Assembly (NCBI RefSeq): GCF_001544495.1
Contig: NZ_FCNZ02000016.1
Span: 92,728 to 156,727 of the forward strand
DNA from: Caballeronia telluris
Lineage (GTDB): Bacteria; Pseudomonadota; Gammaproteobacteria; Burkholderiales; Burkholderiaceae
Reading direction: 5' to 3'
Length of the DNA: 64,000 nt
Below the pieces are notes generated by a model. That model was not told where the DNA came from and did not search any database. It saw only the letters and a program-made list of their open reading frames with translations. The translations under genes were made by a program, and so were the position numbers. Below, one piece after another: positions 18,548 to 27,034 of the stretch (positions within the stretch are counted from its first letter, which is position 1; the number at the start of each line of letters is the position of its first letter).

Positions 18548-19885
18548 ATGAGCACGCCACTCGACGTTTCGTCGCTGATCGACCGGGAGCCCATTCGCCC
18601 CTTCCAATGGATGATTTTCATCCTGTGCTTCGCCACCGCCCTATTCGACGGTTTCGATACGCAAGCGATCGCCTATACCGGGCCCGCGATCATCGCGGCG
18701 TTCGGCCTGCGCCCCGGCGACCTCGCGCCGATTCTCATCGCAGGCACGCTCGGCATGACGATAGGCGCGATGACGCTCGGCCTCTTCGGTGACCGGGCGG
18801 GAAGGCGTCCGGCGCTGCTCGGCGGCGTGGCGATCTTCAGCGCGGCGTCTTTGCTCACGGCGTTCGCCGGCAGCACCGGCCAGATCCTGGCCCTGCGTTT
18901 TATCGCGGGCTTAGGGATGGGCGGCTGCACGCCCGTGCTGCTCGCGCTCGCGGCCGAATTCGGTCCCGCGCGGCATCGCGGCGCGATCATGACGGGCGTG
19001 CTGCTCGGTCTTCCCGCCGGCGCGATGCTCGGCGGATTGCTTGCGGCGCGCATGATGCCGGTCATCGGCTGGCAGGGCGTGTTCGTCGTCGGCGGCGCGG
19101 TGCCGCTGGTGTTGCTCGCCGTGCTCTATGTCCTGCTGCCCGAGTCGCTCAACTACCGGATCAGCCGGTCGCGCGGCAACGCCAGCGAGTCCGTGCGCAA
19201 GACGCTGAGCCGCATCGTGCCGGCCGTGCTTCCCGCCGACGTCGTGTTCAAGACGCCCGCGACGGCCGCGCGCGCGAGCGTCGCCGCATTGTTCGCCGAC
19301 GGGAACGCGCGCAACACCATCGCCATCTGGGGCGTGTACCTGTTCAACTGGATCGCGTGGTTCATGCTGCTCTCGTGGTTGCCGACCGTGCTCAAGACAG
19401 CCGGTCTGCCCGCGACGCAGGCGCCGATGGGCACGGTCGTCGTCAACGCGGTTTTCATTGTCTGCGCGATACCGCTTTCCATCCTGCTCCCCAAAGTGAA
19501 CACGCGGCGCCTCCTGATCGCTCTGCTCGCGCTCGGCATTGCGATCGCGGTCGGGCTCGCCTACGCGGGCACGTCGTGGGGGCTCGTGTTCGTGCTGGCG
19601 GGCGCGGCGGGACTCGGCATCGGCGGCCAGCAGATCGCGCTCAACTATCTTGTTGTCGGCGCCTATCCGACGACCCTGCGCGCCACCGCGACCGGATGGG
19701 CCATCGGCATGGGCCGCGTCGGCGCGATCGCGGGTTCGGCGGTCGGCGGCAGCGTGCTGTCCATGAGCGGTCCGTCCGGCTTTTACATGGCCCTCGCGTT
19801 GCCGCTTGCTGCCGCACTGCTCGCGGTCACCGCGATCCGCACGAAGCATCCTGTCGTCGATGCCGGGCTTGCCGCAGCGCACTGA
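18548..19885 (+). CDS. MFS transporter, aromatic acid:H+ symporter (AAHS) family
   Basis: This is a 445-residue inner-membrane transporter with twelve predicted helices. The first helix holds FATALFDGFDTQAIAYTGPAI, the DGFDxQ signature of AAHS carriers such as PcaK, and the loop between helices 2 and 3 has GDRAGRRPAL, the MFS motif A. A CGGAGACACC site precedes the ATG. The likely substrate is a benzoate- or hydroxybenzoate-type acid. A second transporter of the same family follows on the same strand after 225 bases, and no catabolic gene lies between them. mobA, 15 kb away, is one possible partner. Confidence 0.82.
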   Translation: MSTPLDVSSLIDREPIRPFQWMIFILCFATALFDGFDTQAIAYTGPAIIAAFGLRPGDLAPILIAGTLGMTIGAMTLGLFGDRAGRRPALLGGVAIFSAASLLTAFAGSTGQILALRFIAGLGMGGCTPVLLALAAEFGPARHRGAIMTGVLLGLPAGAMLGGLLAARMMPVIGWQGVFVVGGAVPLVLLAVLYVLLPESLNYRISRSRGNASESVRKTLSRIVPAVLPADVVFKTPATAARASVAALFADGNARNTIAIWGVYLFNWIAWFMLLSWLPTVLKTAGLPATQAPMGTVVVNAVFIVCAIPLSILLPKVNTRRLLIALLALGIAIAVGLAYAGTSWGLVFVLAGAAGLGIGGQQIALNYLVVGAYPTTLRATATGWAIGMGRVGAIAGSAVGGSVLSMSGPSGFYMALALPLAAALLAVTAIRTKHPVVDAGLAAAH

Positions 19886-20110
19886 CATCACAAGCAGACC
19901 GGGCACGCGCGACATCGAAAGCCCGGCGTCCATAAAAAGAAACGGCTCGCGCCGTCCACCGACCGCGCAGTAAAGAAGCCGGACCCATTCACCTCGACAG
20001 CACCTCTTTTGCGATCGGACGCGAGCATCGTTGCTCGCGTCCGTCGCATCGTCGCGTGCACGGGGCTTGCGCCGAAGGGCGCATCAGAACGACAGCGAAG
20101 GAGATATCGC

Positions 20111-21463
20111 ATGCGTCAAATCGATGTTCATCAACTGGCCGACGACGCCCGCTTAAGAGGGTTTCACGCACTCGTGCTGTTCTGGTGCGCGCTCATCATC
20201 ATTTTCGACGGCTACGATCTTGCCGTGGCCGGTATCGCGTTGCCGTCGATCATGAAGGACATGGGCGTCAATCCGACGAGCGCGGGCTTCATGGTCAGCT
20301 CGGCGCTCTTCGGCATGATGTTCGGTGCCGTGTTTCTTGGAACGATCGCGGACCGCATCGGCCGGCGGCGCGCCATCGCCATCTGCATCGTGCTCTTTAG
20401 CGTGTTCACTGCCGCAGCGGGCCTGACCCGCGATCCGGTGATGTTCGGCATCACGCGCTTCCTCGCGGGCCTCGGCATCGGCGGGGTCATGCCGAACGTC
20501 GTGGCGCAGATGACCGAATATTCGCCGCGCAGGATGCGCAGCACGATGGTGACGCTGATGTTCAGCGGCTACTCGGTCGGCGGGATGCTGGCGGCGCTGC
20601 TCGGCAAGGGCTTGATCGAGCGCTTCGGATGGCAGTCGGTGTTCATCGCGGCGGGCTTGCCGATCCTGCTCGTGCCCGCCATCCTCAAGTGGATGCCCGA
20701 GTCGATGCCCTATCTCATCAGGACGGGCCGCATCCCGGCGCTCAAGCAGATCGTTGCGCGCATCGAACCGGGCTACGTGCCCGAGCAAAGCGATCGGTTC
20801 GCGCTGCCCGGCGAGGACGTCGCGCACGCGCCGCCCATCGGCAAGCTGTTCACGGATGGCCGCGGCTTTAGCACGGCGATGCTGTGGATCGCGTTCTTCA
20901 TGTGCCTCTTCATGGTGTACGCGCTGAGTTCGTGGCTGACGAAACTGATGGCAAGCGCAGGTCACAGCCTCGGCTCGGCGCTGACCTTCGTGCTCGTGCT
21001 CAACTTCGGCGCGATGATCGGCGCGATAGGCGGCGGATGGCTGGCCGACCGCTTCAATATCAAGTACGTGCTGATCGCAATGTACGCGCTTGCCGCGGTC
21101 TCGATCAGTCTGCTCGGGTTCAAGGTGCCTGCGTGGACGCTCTTCATGCTCGTCGGCCTCGCGGGCGCATCGACCATCGGAACGCAGATCGTGACGTACG
21201 CGTTTGCCGGTCAGTTCTATCCGATGGCGGTTCGCGCGACGGGCATCGGCTGGGCATCGGGCGTCGGGCGCAGCGGGGCGATCCTCGCGCCGATCGTGAT
21301 CGGCGTATTGGTTAGCATGGCGTTGCCGCTTCAGCAGAATTTCATGGCGATCGCGGTGCCGGGCGTGATCGCGGTGCTTGCCGTGTCGCTCATCAACCAG
21401 CGCCGCTCGGATGCCGCCATCGGAAGCGGCAGCGCGGACCATGCGCTGGCCGAGACAGTCTGA
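20111..21463 (+). CDS. MFS transporter, AAHS family (PcaK/BenK-like)
   Basis: This is a 450-residue inner-membrane symporter. Helix 1 has the AAHS pattern IIIFDGYDLAVAGIALPSIM, and the cytoplasmic loop has GTIADRIGRRRAI. A second half-motif, GGGWLADRFNIKYVL, lies in the C-terminal bundle. ATG 20111 has AAGGAG ten bases before it; the frame is open 34 codons upstream but without a site. DGYD instead of DGFD separates it from the transporter just upstream, so the pair is not a recent duplication. The expected substrates are 4-hydroxybenzoate, benzoate or protocatechuate, by family. Confidence 0.83.
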   Translation: MRQIDVHQLADDARLRGFHALVLFWCALIIIFDGYDLAVAGIALPSIMKDMGVNPTSAGFMVSSALFGMMFGAVFLGTIADRIGRRRAIAICIVLFSVFTAAAGLTRDPVMFGITRFLAGLGIGGVMPNVVAQMTEYSPRRMRSTMVTLMFSGYSVGGMLAALLGKGLIERFGWQSVFIAAGLPILLVPAILKWMPESMPYLIRTGRIPALKQIVARIEPGYVPEQSDRFALPGEDVAHAPPIGKLFTDGRGFSTAMLWIAFFMCLFMVYALSSWLTKLMASAGHSLGSALTFVLVLNFGAMIGAIGGGWLADRFNIKYVLIAMYALAAVSISLLGFKVPAWTLFMLVGLAGASTIGTQIVTYAFAGQFYPMAVRATGIGWASGVGRSGAILAPIVIGVLVSMALPLQQNFMAIAVPGVIAVLAVSLINQRRSDAAIGSGSADHALAETV

Positions 21464-21577
21464 ATCGACGCGGCGCGCGCGGGTCGATGCGCGCCGACGG
21501 AAACTATGGCAATCTCGTTGGGCTTTTGCATTGCCCGGTTGTCGAATATTCGTTGCATCAGACCAATGGGAGGAATC

Positions 21578-21862
21578 ATGCGAGGAACGCGAATCACATC
21601 GGTTGCAATGGCTGCCGCTCTTGGTGTTGCCCTCAGCTTCGCGCCGGTTGCGATGGCGCAGACGGCCGACGCCGGCGCATCGGGCACGGGCCAGGCGACC
21701 AAGGCCGAGAAGAAGGCGCAGAAACACGCGTCTCATCAGGCGACTAAAGCAAAACGAACGGCCGATCTAAAGGAAGCCGAGAAGAACGGTTACAAGCCGA
21801 CCGGCGAAGAAGCGAATTATCCGCAGAACGTTCAGGGCAAACCGGGACAGAAAGCGCCCTGA
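21578..21862 (+). CDS. Small secreted protein, DUF4148-like
   Basis: This is a 94-residue exported protein. The first 27 residues are a signal peptide (MRGTRITSVAMAAALGVALS, cleavage after AMA-Q). The mature part is rich in Ala, Lys and Gln and ends with EAEKNGYKPTGEEANYPQNV. This resembles the E-K-x-G-Y-x-P...Y-P-x-x-I-Q pattern of DUF4148 proteins such as the one at 38452-38802, so it may be a divergent member. GGGAGGA lies three bases before the ATG. Convergent with the LysR gene; a hairpin lies between. Function unknown. Confidence 0.7.
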   Translation: MRGTRITSVAMAAALGVALSFAPVAMAQTADAGASGTGQATKAEKKAQKHASHQATKAKRTADLKEAEKNGYKPTGEEANYPQNVQGKPGQKAP

Positions 21863-21896
21863 CACGCGCGTATAGGCGCGTGCGCCTGAGCCTGTC

Positions 21897-21938
21897 GCCG
21901 TCGCGTTCACCAGGACACGCGACGGCGAACGATCGTTT
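21897..21938. terminator. Hairpin between convergent genes, probable bidirectional terminator
   Basis: GCCGTCGCGT (21897-21906) pairs perfectly with ACGCGACGGC (21917-21926) around a ten-base loop, followed by GAACGATCGTTTT. It lies between the stops of the small secreted protein gene and the minus-strand lysR. The T-run is short and displaced, so the terminator call is moderate. Confidence 0.5.
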
Positions 21939-21956
21939 TGTCACGTAGCATCCTCG

Positions 21957-22910
21957 TCACTTTTTTCGTCTGCGGACCTTGCCCGCTTCCTTGGCTTCAG
22001 GCGTTGAAAACATCGGCATGCGCTCCTGAATCCACTTGAGCAATTCAAGCGGACCGGCGGCAAGCGGTCTGTCGATCTTGACCAGCACTCTTGCCTGCGC
22101 GCCTTCGAACAGAGGATGTGCAATGGGGATCGTCGTCAGCTCGCCGGATGCGAGTTCCTTGTACGCAGCAAATTCGCCGATCAGCGTCACGAAGTTCTCC
22201 GCCGACACGAAGCGCTTGAGCGCGCGTAGCGAGTTGGTCGTCAGCGTCGGGCGAATTGTCGTGTTCTCGGCAAGCTCAAGCATCTTCACGACATGACCGA
22301 TCCCGAACGTCGGCGGCATGAGCGCGAGCGGATACGCGCGAAGATCGTCGATGCTCGCGGGTCCTTTTCGCCGCGCCAGCGGATGATCGCTGCGCAATAA
22401 CAGCACGACCGGCTGAAGCGAACTCGCACGATATTCGATGCGCGGATGCGGCGGCGGGTTGTACGCGAGTCCGATATGCGCCCGGCTTTCTGCGACTTCG
22501 TCGAGTATCGCGTCGACTGCGAGCGTCTCCATGCCGATCTCCAGATTCGGATACTGCGCGCAAAACGGCGCGAGCACGTCGTCGACGAGCATGTCCACGT
22601 AACCCTCGCTGACCGCGAGCTGGATGTGCCCTCGCTGAAGGCCTTTCAACGCCTGAAGCTGGTCTTCGAGCTTTTCCTGCTGCGAACGATAGCCCTGCCA
22701 GAACTCGAGCAAATGCGCCGCCGCTTCCGTGGGCCGGACGCCGCGCGCCTGCCGTTCGAACAGCGTCGCGCCGAGTTCGTCTTCGAGCAGCCTGATCTGC
22801 CGCGTGATGACGGATGGCGACGTGTTGATGTTGTCGGCGGCGCCGCGAATGGAGCCGTGCGTGAGCACTTCGTGGAAATATCGAAGGCGCTGGTGATTGA
22901 TCTCTCGCAT
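21957..22910 (-). CDS. LysR-family transcriptional regulator
   Basis: This is a 317-residue regulator. The helix-turn-helix lies at about residues 8-65 (LRYFHEVLTHGSIRGAADNI then SPSVITRQIRLLEDELGATLF), and a periplasmic-binding-protein-like effector domain covers 95-300. The C-terminus ends in a basic tail (GKVRRRKK). It diverges from the MFS-M81-hydrolase genes starting at 23051, with a T-N11-A dyad between them at 22936-22952, so it most likely controls that cluster and itself. The effector is unknown. Confidence 0.88.
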   Translation of the reverse strand: MREINHQRLRYFHEVLTHGSIRGAADNINTSPSVITRQIRLLEDELGATLFERQARGVRPTEAAAHLLEFWQGYRSQQEKLEDQLQALKGLQRGHIQLAVSEGYVDMLVDDVLAPFCAQYPNLEIGMETLAVDAILDEVAESRAHIGLAYNPPPHPRIEYRASSLQPVVLLLRSDHPLARRKGPASIDDLRAYPLALMPPTFGIGHVVKMLELAENTTIRPTLTTNSLRALKRFVSAENFVTLIGEFAAYKELASGELTTIPIAHPLFEGAQARVLVKIDRPLAAGPLELLKWIQERMPMFSTPEAKEAGKVRRRKK

Positions 22911-22935
22911 TCCGTGGCTCCCGGGCAGATTGGGT

Positions 22936-22952
22936 GTTGCTCACAGGGCAAC
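22936..22952. promoter_or_regulatory. LysR-type T-N11-A dyad
   Basis: GTTGC-TCACAGG-GCAAC is a perfect inverted repeat and contains T38-N11-A50 spacing (22938 to 22950), the classic LysR recognition layout. It lies 26 bases from the lysR start codon and about 100 bases before the MFS gene, in the shared divergent promoter region. Confidence 0.55.
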
Positions 22953-23050
22953 GATACGTGAACTTAGTTGCTCTTGCTGCCATGGTTTGGCGCTGCCACC
23001 ATGCACTCAACCCCAGCGACGGGCCGAGTGAAGGAAACCGGGAGACACCC

Positions 23051-24379
23051 ATGTCAGCAATCCATCCATCGAAGGCCGGCGATGCCGCCTCGACGCTCTA
23101 TAGCAAGCTCAACTGGCGCCTCTTGCCGTTTCTGGTCGTCTGCTACATGTTCGCGTATCTGGACCGCGTGAATGTCGGCTTCGCGAAACTCCAGATGCAA
23201 CACGATCTCGGCTTCTCCGATGCAGCCTACGGCGTCGGTGCCGGCATCTTCTTTCTCGGCTACGTGCTGTTCGAATTGCCGAGCAACCTGATGTTGCCGA
23301 AGATCGGCGCACGCCGGACGTTCAGCCGCATTCTCGTGCTATGGGGCATCACGTCGGCGTGCATGCTGTTCGTGCGCAACGTGCCGGCCTTCTATGCGAT
23401 GCGATTCCTGCTGGGCGTCTTCGAAGCGGGATTCGCGCCGGGGATGATCTATTACCTGTCGTGCTGGTACGGTCCGGCACGCATGGCACGCGCCATTGCA
23501 CTCGTATTCGTTGCCGGGCCGCTGGGCGGCATCGTCGGCGGGCCGGTGTCGGCGTGGCTCATCACGACGCTGTCCGGCGTTGGTGGTCTGAGCGGCTGGC
23601 AATGGATGTTTCTGGTCGAAGGGCTGCCCTGCATCGCGCTCGGTCTGCTCACGCTGCGTGTCCTGTCCGATCGTCCCGCCGATGCCCGCTGGCTGAGCGA
23701 CGACGAGAAGCGCCTGCTTGATCGCGAGACCGCTCCCAGCCTGCATCGCGCGGATTCGTTCAGGGAGGTGCTGAAAAGCCCGAGAGTCTATGTGCTCGCG
23801 ATCGCCTACTTCAGCATCATCTTCCCGATCTATGCGCTCAGCTTCTGGCTCCCGACCTTGCTGCGGGATCAGGGCGTGAACGACACGATCCGCCTTGGCT
23901 GGTACGCGGCGATTCCTTATGTGGCAGCCGCGATCGGCATGTATCTCGCGGGACGACGCTCCGACCGGCTGGGCGAAAGACGCTATCACTGCGCGATTCC
24001 GGCGCTTGCCGGCGCGGCCTGCCTGATCGCCACCGTCTTCGCCGACGGACATCTGACGCTGACACTCGTCGCCCTGACGTGTGCAACCGCCGGTCTCTGG
24101 ATGGCTTACACGGTGTTCTGGGCGATCCCGTCCGAGCTCGTCGAGGGCAGCGCAGCGGCGGGCGGCATCGCGCTCATTAATACGGTCGGATTGTCGGGCG
24201 GATTCTGGGGCCCCGCTGTATTCGGCTGGACCAAGACCTGGACGGGAAGCGTGCGTGCGGGACTGCTCATCATGGCGTGCGTAGCGGCGGCCGCGGCGCT
24301 GCTGATCCTGACAGCCAGGCTCACGCTTCGGAAAGACCGCACCTTCGAGCCCGTTGCCGCGAACAATTCCGTCGTCTGA
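23051..24379 (+). CDS. MFS transporter, anion:cation symporter (ACS) family
   Basis: This is a 442-residue transporter with twelve helices, resembling tartrate/phthalate-type ACS carriers. Helix 1 is followed by YLDRVNVGFAKLQM, a signature of that family, and IFFLGYVLFELPSNLML follows in helix 2. The large central loop (about residues 195-225) separates the two six-helix halves. GGAG lies six bases before ATG 23051. It begins a likely operon with the M81 hydrolase gene (30-base gap) and the Tat-exported hydrolase gene. The family takes up organic anions, so the cluster probably imports and breaks down an acidic compound. Confidence 0.83.
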   Translation: MSAIHPSKAGDAASTLYSKLNWRLLPFLVVCYMFAYLDRVNVGFAKLQMQHDLGFSDAAYGVGAGIFFLGYVLFELPSNLMLPKIGARRTFSRILVLWGITSACMLFVRNVPAFYAMRFLLGVFEAGFAPGMIYYLSCWYGPARMARAIALVFVAGPLGGIVGGPVSAWLITTLSGVGGLSGWQWMFLVEGLPCIALGLLTLRVLSDRPADARWLSDDEKRLLDRETAPSLHRADSFREVLKSPRVYVLAIAYFSIIFPIYALSFWLPTLLRDQGVNDTIRLGWYAAIPYVAAAIGMYLAGRRSDRLGERRYHCAIPALAGAACLIATVFADGHLTLTLVALTCATAGLWMAYTVFWAIPSELVEGSAAAGGIALINTVGLSGGFWGPAVFGWTKTWTGSVRAGLLIMACVAAAAALLILTARLTLRKDRTFEPVAANNSVV

Positions 24380-24409
24380 TCGACACCCATCGCGTGGAGA
24401 GTGAAAAAC

Positions 24410-25918
24410 ATGAACATCCTGATCGCCGGTTTCCAGCATGAAACCAACACGTTCGCGCCGACCAAGGCCTCGTATACGAGCTTCGTTCAAGGCGGGGGAT
24501 TCCCGCCGATGGTACGCGGCGCCGATGTGCTCGCGCTTCGTAACGTCAACGTTCCGATCGGTGGATTCATCGAGGCCGCGGAGGCTACCGGCCACGACCT
24601 GACGCCGGTGATCTGGGCAGGCGCGAGCGCCTCGGCGCACGTCACGACCGATGCGTTCGAGCGGATTTGCGGCGAGATCGTCGCGGCCGTCAGCGAAGGC
24701 GGATTCGATGCGATCTATCTCGACCTGCACGGCGCGATGGTGACCGAGCAGATCGACGACGGCGAGGGCGAGATCCTCGAACGCGTGCGGCGGATCGTCG
24801 GCGATCGCATACCGGTGGTGGTCTCGCTGGATCTTCATGCGAACGTGACTCAGCGAATGATCCGGCACGCCAGCGCGCTGGTGGCATACAGGACTTATCC
24901 TCACGTCGACATGGCGGAGACGGGCGAGCGCGCCGCGCAGATTCTCGAACGCCTCGTGTCCGAGCAGCGCCCGTTGCACTGCGCGTTTCGTCGCGTTCCG
25001 TTCCTCATCCCGGTGAACGGCATGTGCACGCTCGTCGCGCCGGCGAACGACATGTATCGCCTGGTGTCTGCACTCGAAGACGAGTCCGTGGTATCGGTGT
25101 CGTTTGCGCCGGGTTTTCCTGCCGCCGATTTCGCCGAGTGTGGCCCCACGATCTGGGCCTCTTCGTTCAGCAAGGAAGCGGCGGAACGCGCGGCAGATGC
25201 GCTGTATGCAAAGCTCGTCGATGAAGAGTCGCGCTGGGACGTGCCTTTCCTCACACCCGACGAAGCTGCGCTCGAAGCGATCAGCTTAAGCCGCGCGGCG
25301 AGCAAGCCCGTCATCATCGCGGATACGCAGGACAACCCGGGCGTCGGAGGCGATTCGAATACGATGGGCATGGTGCGGGCGTTGCTGCGTCACGGCGCGA
25401 GCGATGCGGCCGTCGGCGTGATCTGGGACGCCGATGCCGCGGCCGCCGCGCATCGGGCGGGCGTCGGCGCGCGCATCCGGATCGCGCTGGGAGGCCGCTC
25501 GGGCGTGCAGGGCGATGCGCCGCTCGAAGCCGTGTTCGAAGTCGAGCATCTTTCGGATGGACGCTTCCGTTTCGATGGCCCGATGCTCAACGGGATGAAA
25601 GGGGAACTGGGACCGGTTGCGTGCTTGCGGATCGAAGGCGTGAGGATCGCGGTGAGCTCGGTGAAGATGCAGGTCTTCGATCGCAACCTGTTCCGCGTTG
25701 CAGGTATCGAACCCGAGCGGATGAAGATACTCGTGAACAAGAGCTCGGTGCATTTCCGGGCGGACTTCGAGGCGATTGCCGAAGCGATCCTCGTCGCGAA
25801 GGCGCCAGGACCGATGGCCGCCGATCCGGCCGATTTGCCGTGGAAACATCTCGATGCGGACATGCGCGTGCGGCCGATGGGTCAGCCGTTCCGTTCAATG
25901 GGCCCCGTCACTGCCTGA
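24410..25918 (+). CDS. M81 family metallopeptidase (MlrC-like)
   Basis: This is a 502-residue protein in two parts. The N-terminal DUF1485 domain (residues 1-290) begins ILIAGFQHETNTFAPTKASY and holds the metal-binding motifs YLDLHGAMV and SLDLHANV. The C-terminal MlrC domain begins near ADTQDNPGVGGDS. MlrC of Sphingomonas cleaves linearised microcystin, but most family members are in catabolic operons with unknown substrates, and that role should not be assumed. ATG 24410 has GGAGAG nine bases upstream; a GTG three codons earlier overlaps that site. It lies between an anion transporter and an epoxide-hydrolase-like gene. Confidence 0.85.
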   Translation: MNILIAGFQHETNTFAPTKASYTSFVQGGGFPPMVRGADVLALRNVNVPIGGFIEAAEATGHDLTPVIWAGASASAHVTTDAFERICGEIVAAVSEGGFDAIYLDLHGAMVTEQIDDGEGEILERVRRIVGDRIPVVVSLDLHANVTQRMIRHASALVAYRTYPHVDMAETGERAAQILERLVSEQRPLHCAFRRVPFLIPVNGMCTLVAPANDMYRLVSALEDESVVSVSFAPGFPAADFAECGPTIWASSFSKEAAERAADALYAKLVDEESRWDVPFLTPDEAALEAISLSRAASKPVIIADTQDNPGVGGDSNTMGMVRALLRHGASDAAVGVIWDADAAAAAHRAGVGARIRIALGGRSGVQGDAPLEAVFEVEHLSDGRFRFDGPMLNGMKGELGPVACLRIEGVRIAVSSVKMQVFDRNLFRVAGIEPERMKILVNKSSVHFRADFEAIAEAILVAKAPGPMAADPADLPWKHLDADMRVRPMGQPFRSMGPVTA

Positions 25919-25960
25919 ACCCAACCTACCGTTATCGACACATCGAAAAGGAGAATAACC

Positions 25961-27007
25961 ATGCCGGATCAAGTCAACGCTCGGCGTCGTCGCTTGCTGC
26001 AGACGACCGTCGCGGGTATCAGCCTGATGGAACTGGGGTTGAGCGGTCTCGTTCACGCGCAATCGAAGGAGGGCACGGGCGGCACGAAGCCGGCCACGCC
26101 TCGCGCCGGGTTTGCCGCGATCCGTCAGGTGAAGGCCGGCACGCTCGATATCGGCTACGCGGAAGCGGGTCCCTCGAATGGTCCGGTCGTGATCCTGCTG
26201 CACGGATGGCCCTACGACATCTACAGCTTCGCCGAGGTCACGCCGTTGCTTGCAGCCGCTGGATATCGCGTCATCGTGCCGTATTTGCGGGGCTACGGAT
26301 CGACGCGCTTTCTCTCCGCCGATACGCCTCGCAACGGACAGCAGGCGGTCGTCGCCGTCGACATCATCGCGTTGATGGATGCGCTGAAGATCGACCAGGC
26401 CGTGCTCGGCGCCTTCGACTGGGGTGCGCGCACGGCGAACATCATGGCGGCGCTGTGGCCGGAACGATGCAAGGCGATGGTGTCGGTGAGCGGGTATCTG
26501 ATCGGCAGTCAGCAGGGCAACAAGGCGCCGCTGCCGCCGCAGGCCGAGCTTGCGTGGTGGTATCAGTTCTACTTCGCGACCGAGCGCGGCCGTGCGGGCT
26601 ACGAGGCCAATCGCCACGACTTCAACAAGCTTATCTGGCGTCTCGCCTCGCCGAAATGGAACTTCGACGATGCGACTTACGATCGCTCGGCTGAATCGTT
26701 CAACAATCCGGACCACGTGGCGGTCGTGATCCATAACTATCGCTGGCGGCTGGGGCTCGTCGAGGGCGAGGCGCAATACGACGCGCTGGAACAGCGTCTG
26801 GCGATGGCGCCCACCATCTCCGTTCCGACCATCACGATGGAAGGCGATGCCAACGGCGCGCCGCATCCCGATCCGGCGATGTACGCAAAGAAGTTTACGG
26901 GCAAGTATCTGCATCGGACCATCGGCGGCGGCATCGGGCACAACTTGCCGCAGGAGGCGCCGAAAGCCTTCGCGGACGCGGTCGTCGACGCGGCGCGCCT
27001 TGCGTGA
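25961..27007 (+). CDS. Tat-exported alpha/beta hydrolase with Asp nucleophile (epoxide hydrolase-like)
   Basis: This is a 348-residue hydrolase. The N-terminus has NARRRRLLQTTVAGISLMEL, a Tat-type signal, with a cleavage site near VHA-QS, so it should fold before export to the periplasm. HGWP at 81-84 forms the oxyanion hole. The nucleophile elbow reads GAFDWGA, placing Asp153 rather than Ser at the active position, as in epoxide hydrolases and haloalkane dehalogenases. His327 in GGIGHNLPQEAP fits the catalytic base, and EGDANGAP may hold the charge-relay acid. An AAAAGGAG-type site precedes the ATG. Substrate unknown; 42 bases after the M81 gene. Confidence 0.82.
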   Translation: MPDQVNARRRRLLQTTVAGISLMELGLSGLVHAQSKEGTGGTKPATPRAGFAAIRQVKAGTLDIGYAEAGPSNGPVVILLHGWPYDIYSFAEVTPLLAAAGYRVIVPYLRGYGSTRFLSADTPRNGQQAVVAVDIIALMDALKIDQAVLGAFDWGARTANIMAALWPERCKAMVSVSGYLIGSQQGNKAPLPPQAELAWWYQFYFATERGRAGYEANRHDFNKLIWRLASPKWNFDDATYDRSAESFNNPDHVAVVIHNYRWRLGLVEGEAQYDALEQRLAMAPTISVPTITMEGDANGAPHPDPAMYAKKFTGKYLHRTIGGGIGHNLPQEAPKAFADAVVDAARLA

Positions 27008-27034
27008 CCGACAGCATCGCGAGCCGCGTATTCG

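Noticed and set aside
24410..25918. Microcystin degradation as the role of the MlrC-like gene
   Set aside because: mlrA, mlrB and mlrD are absent and the family is much broader than that pathway.
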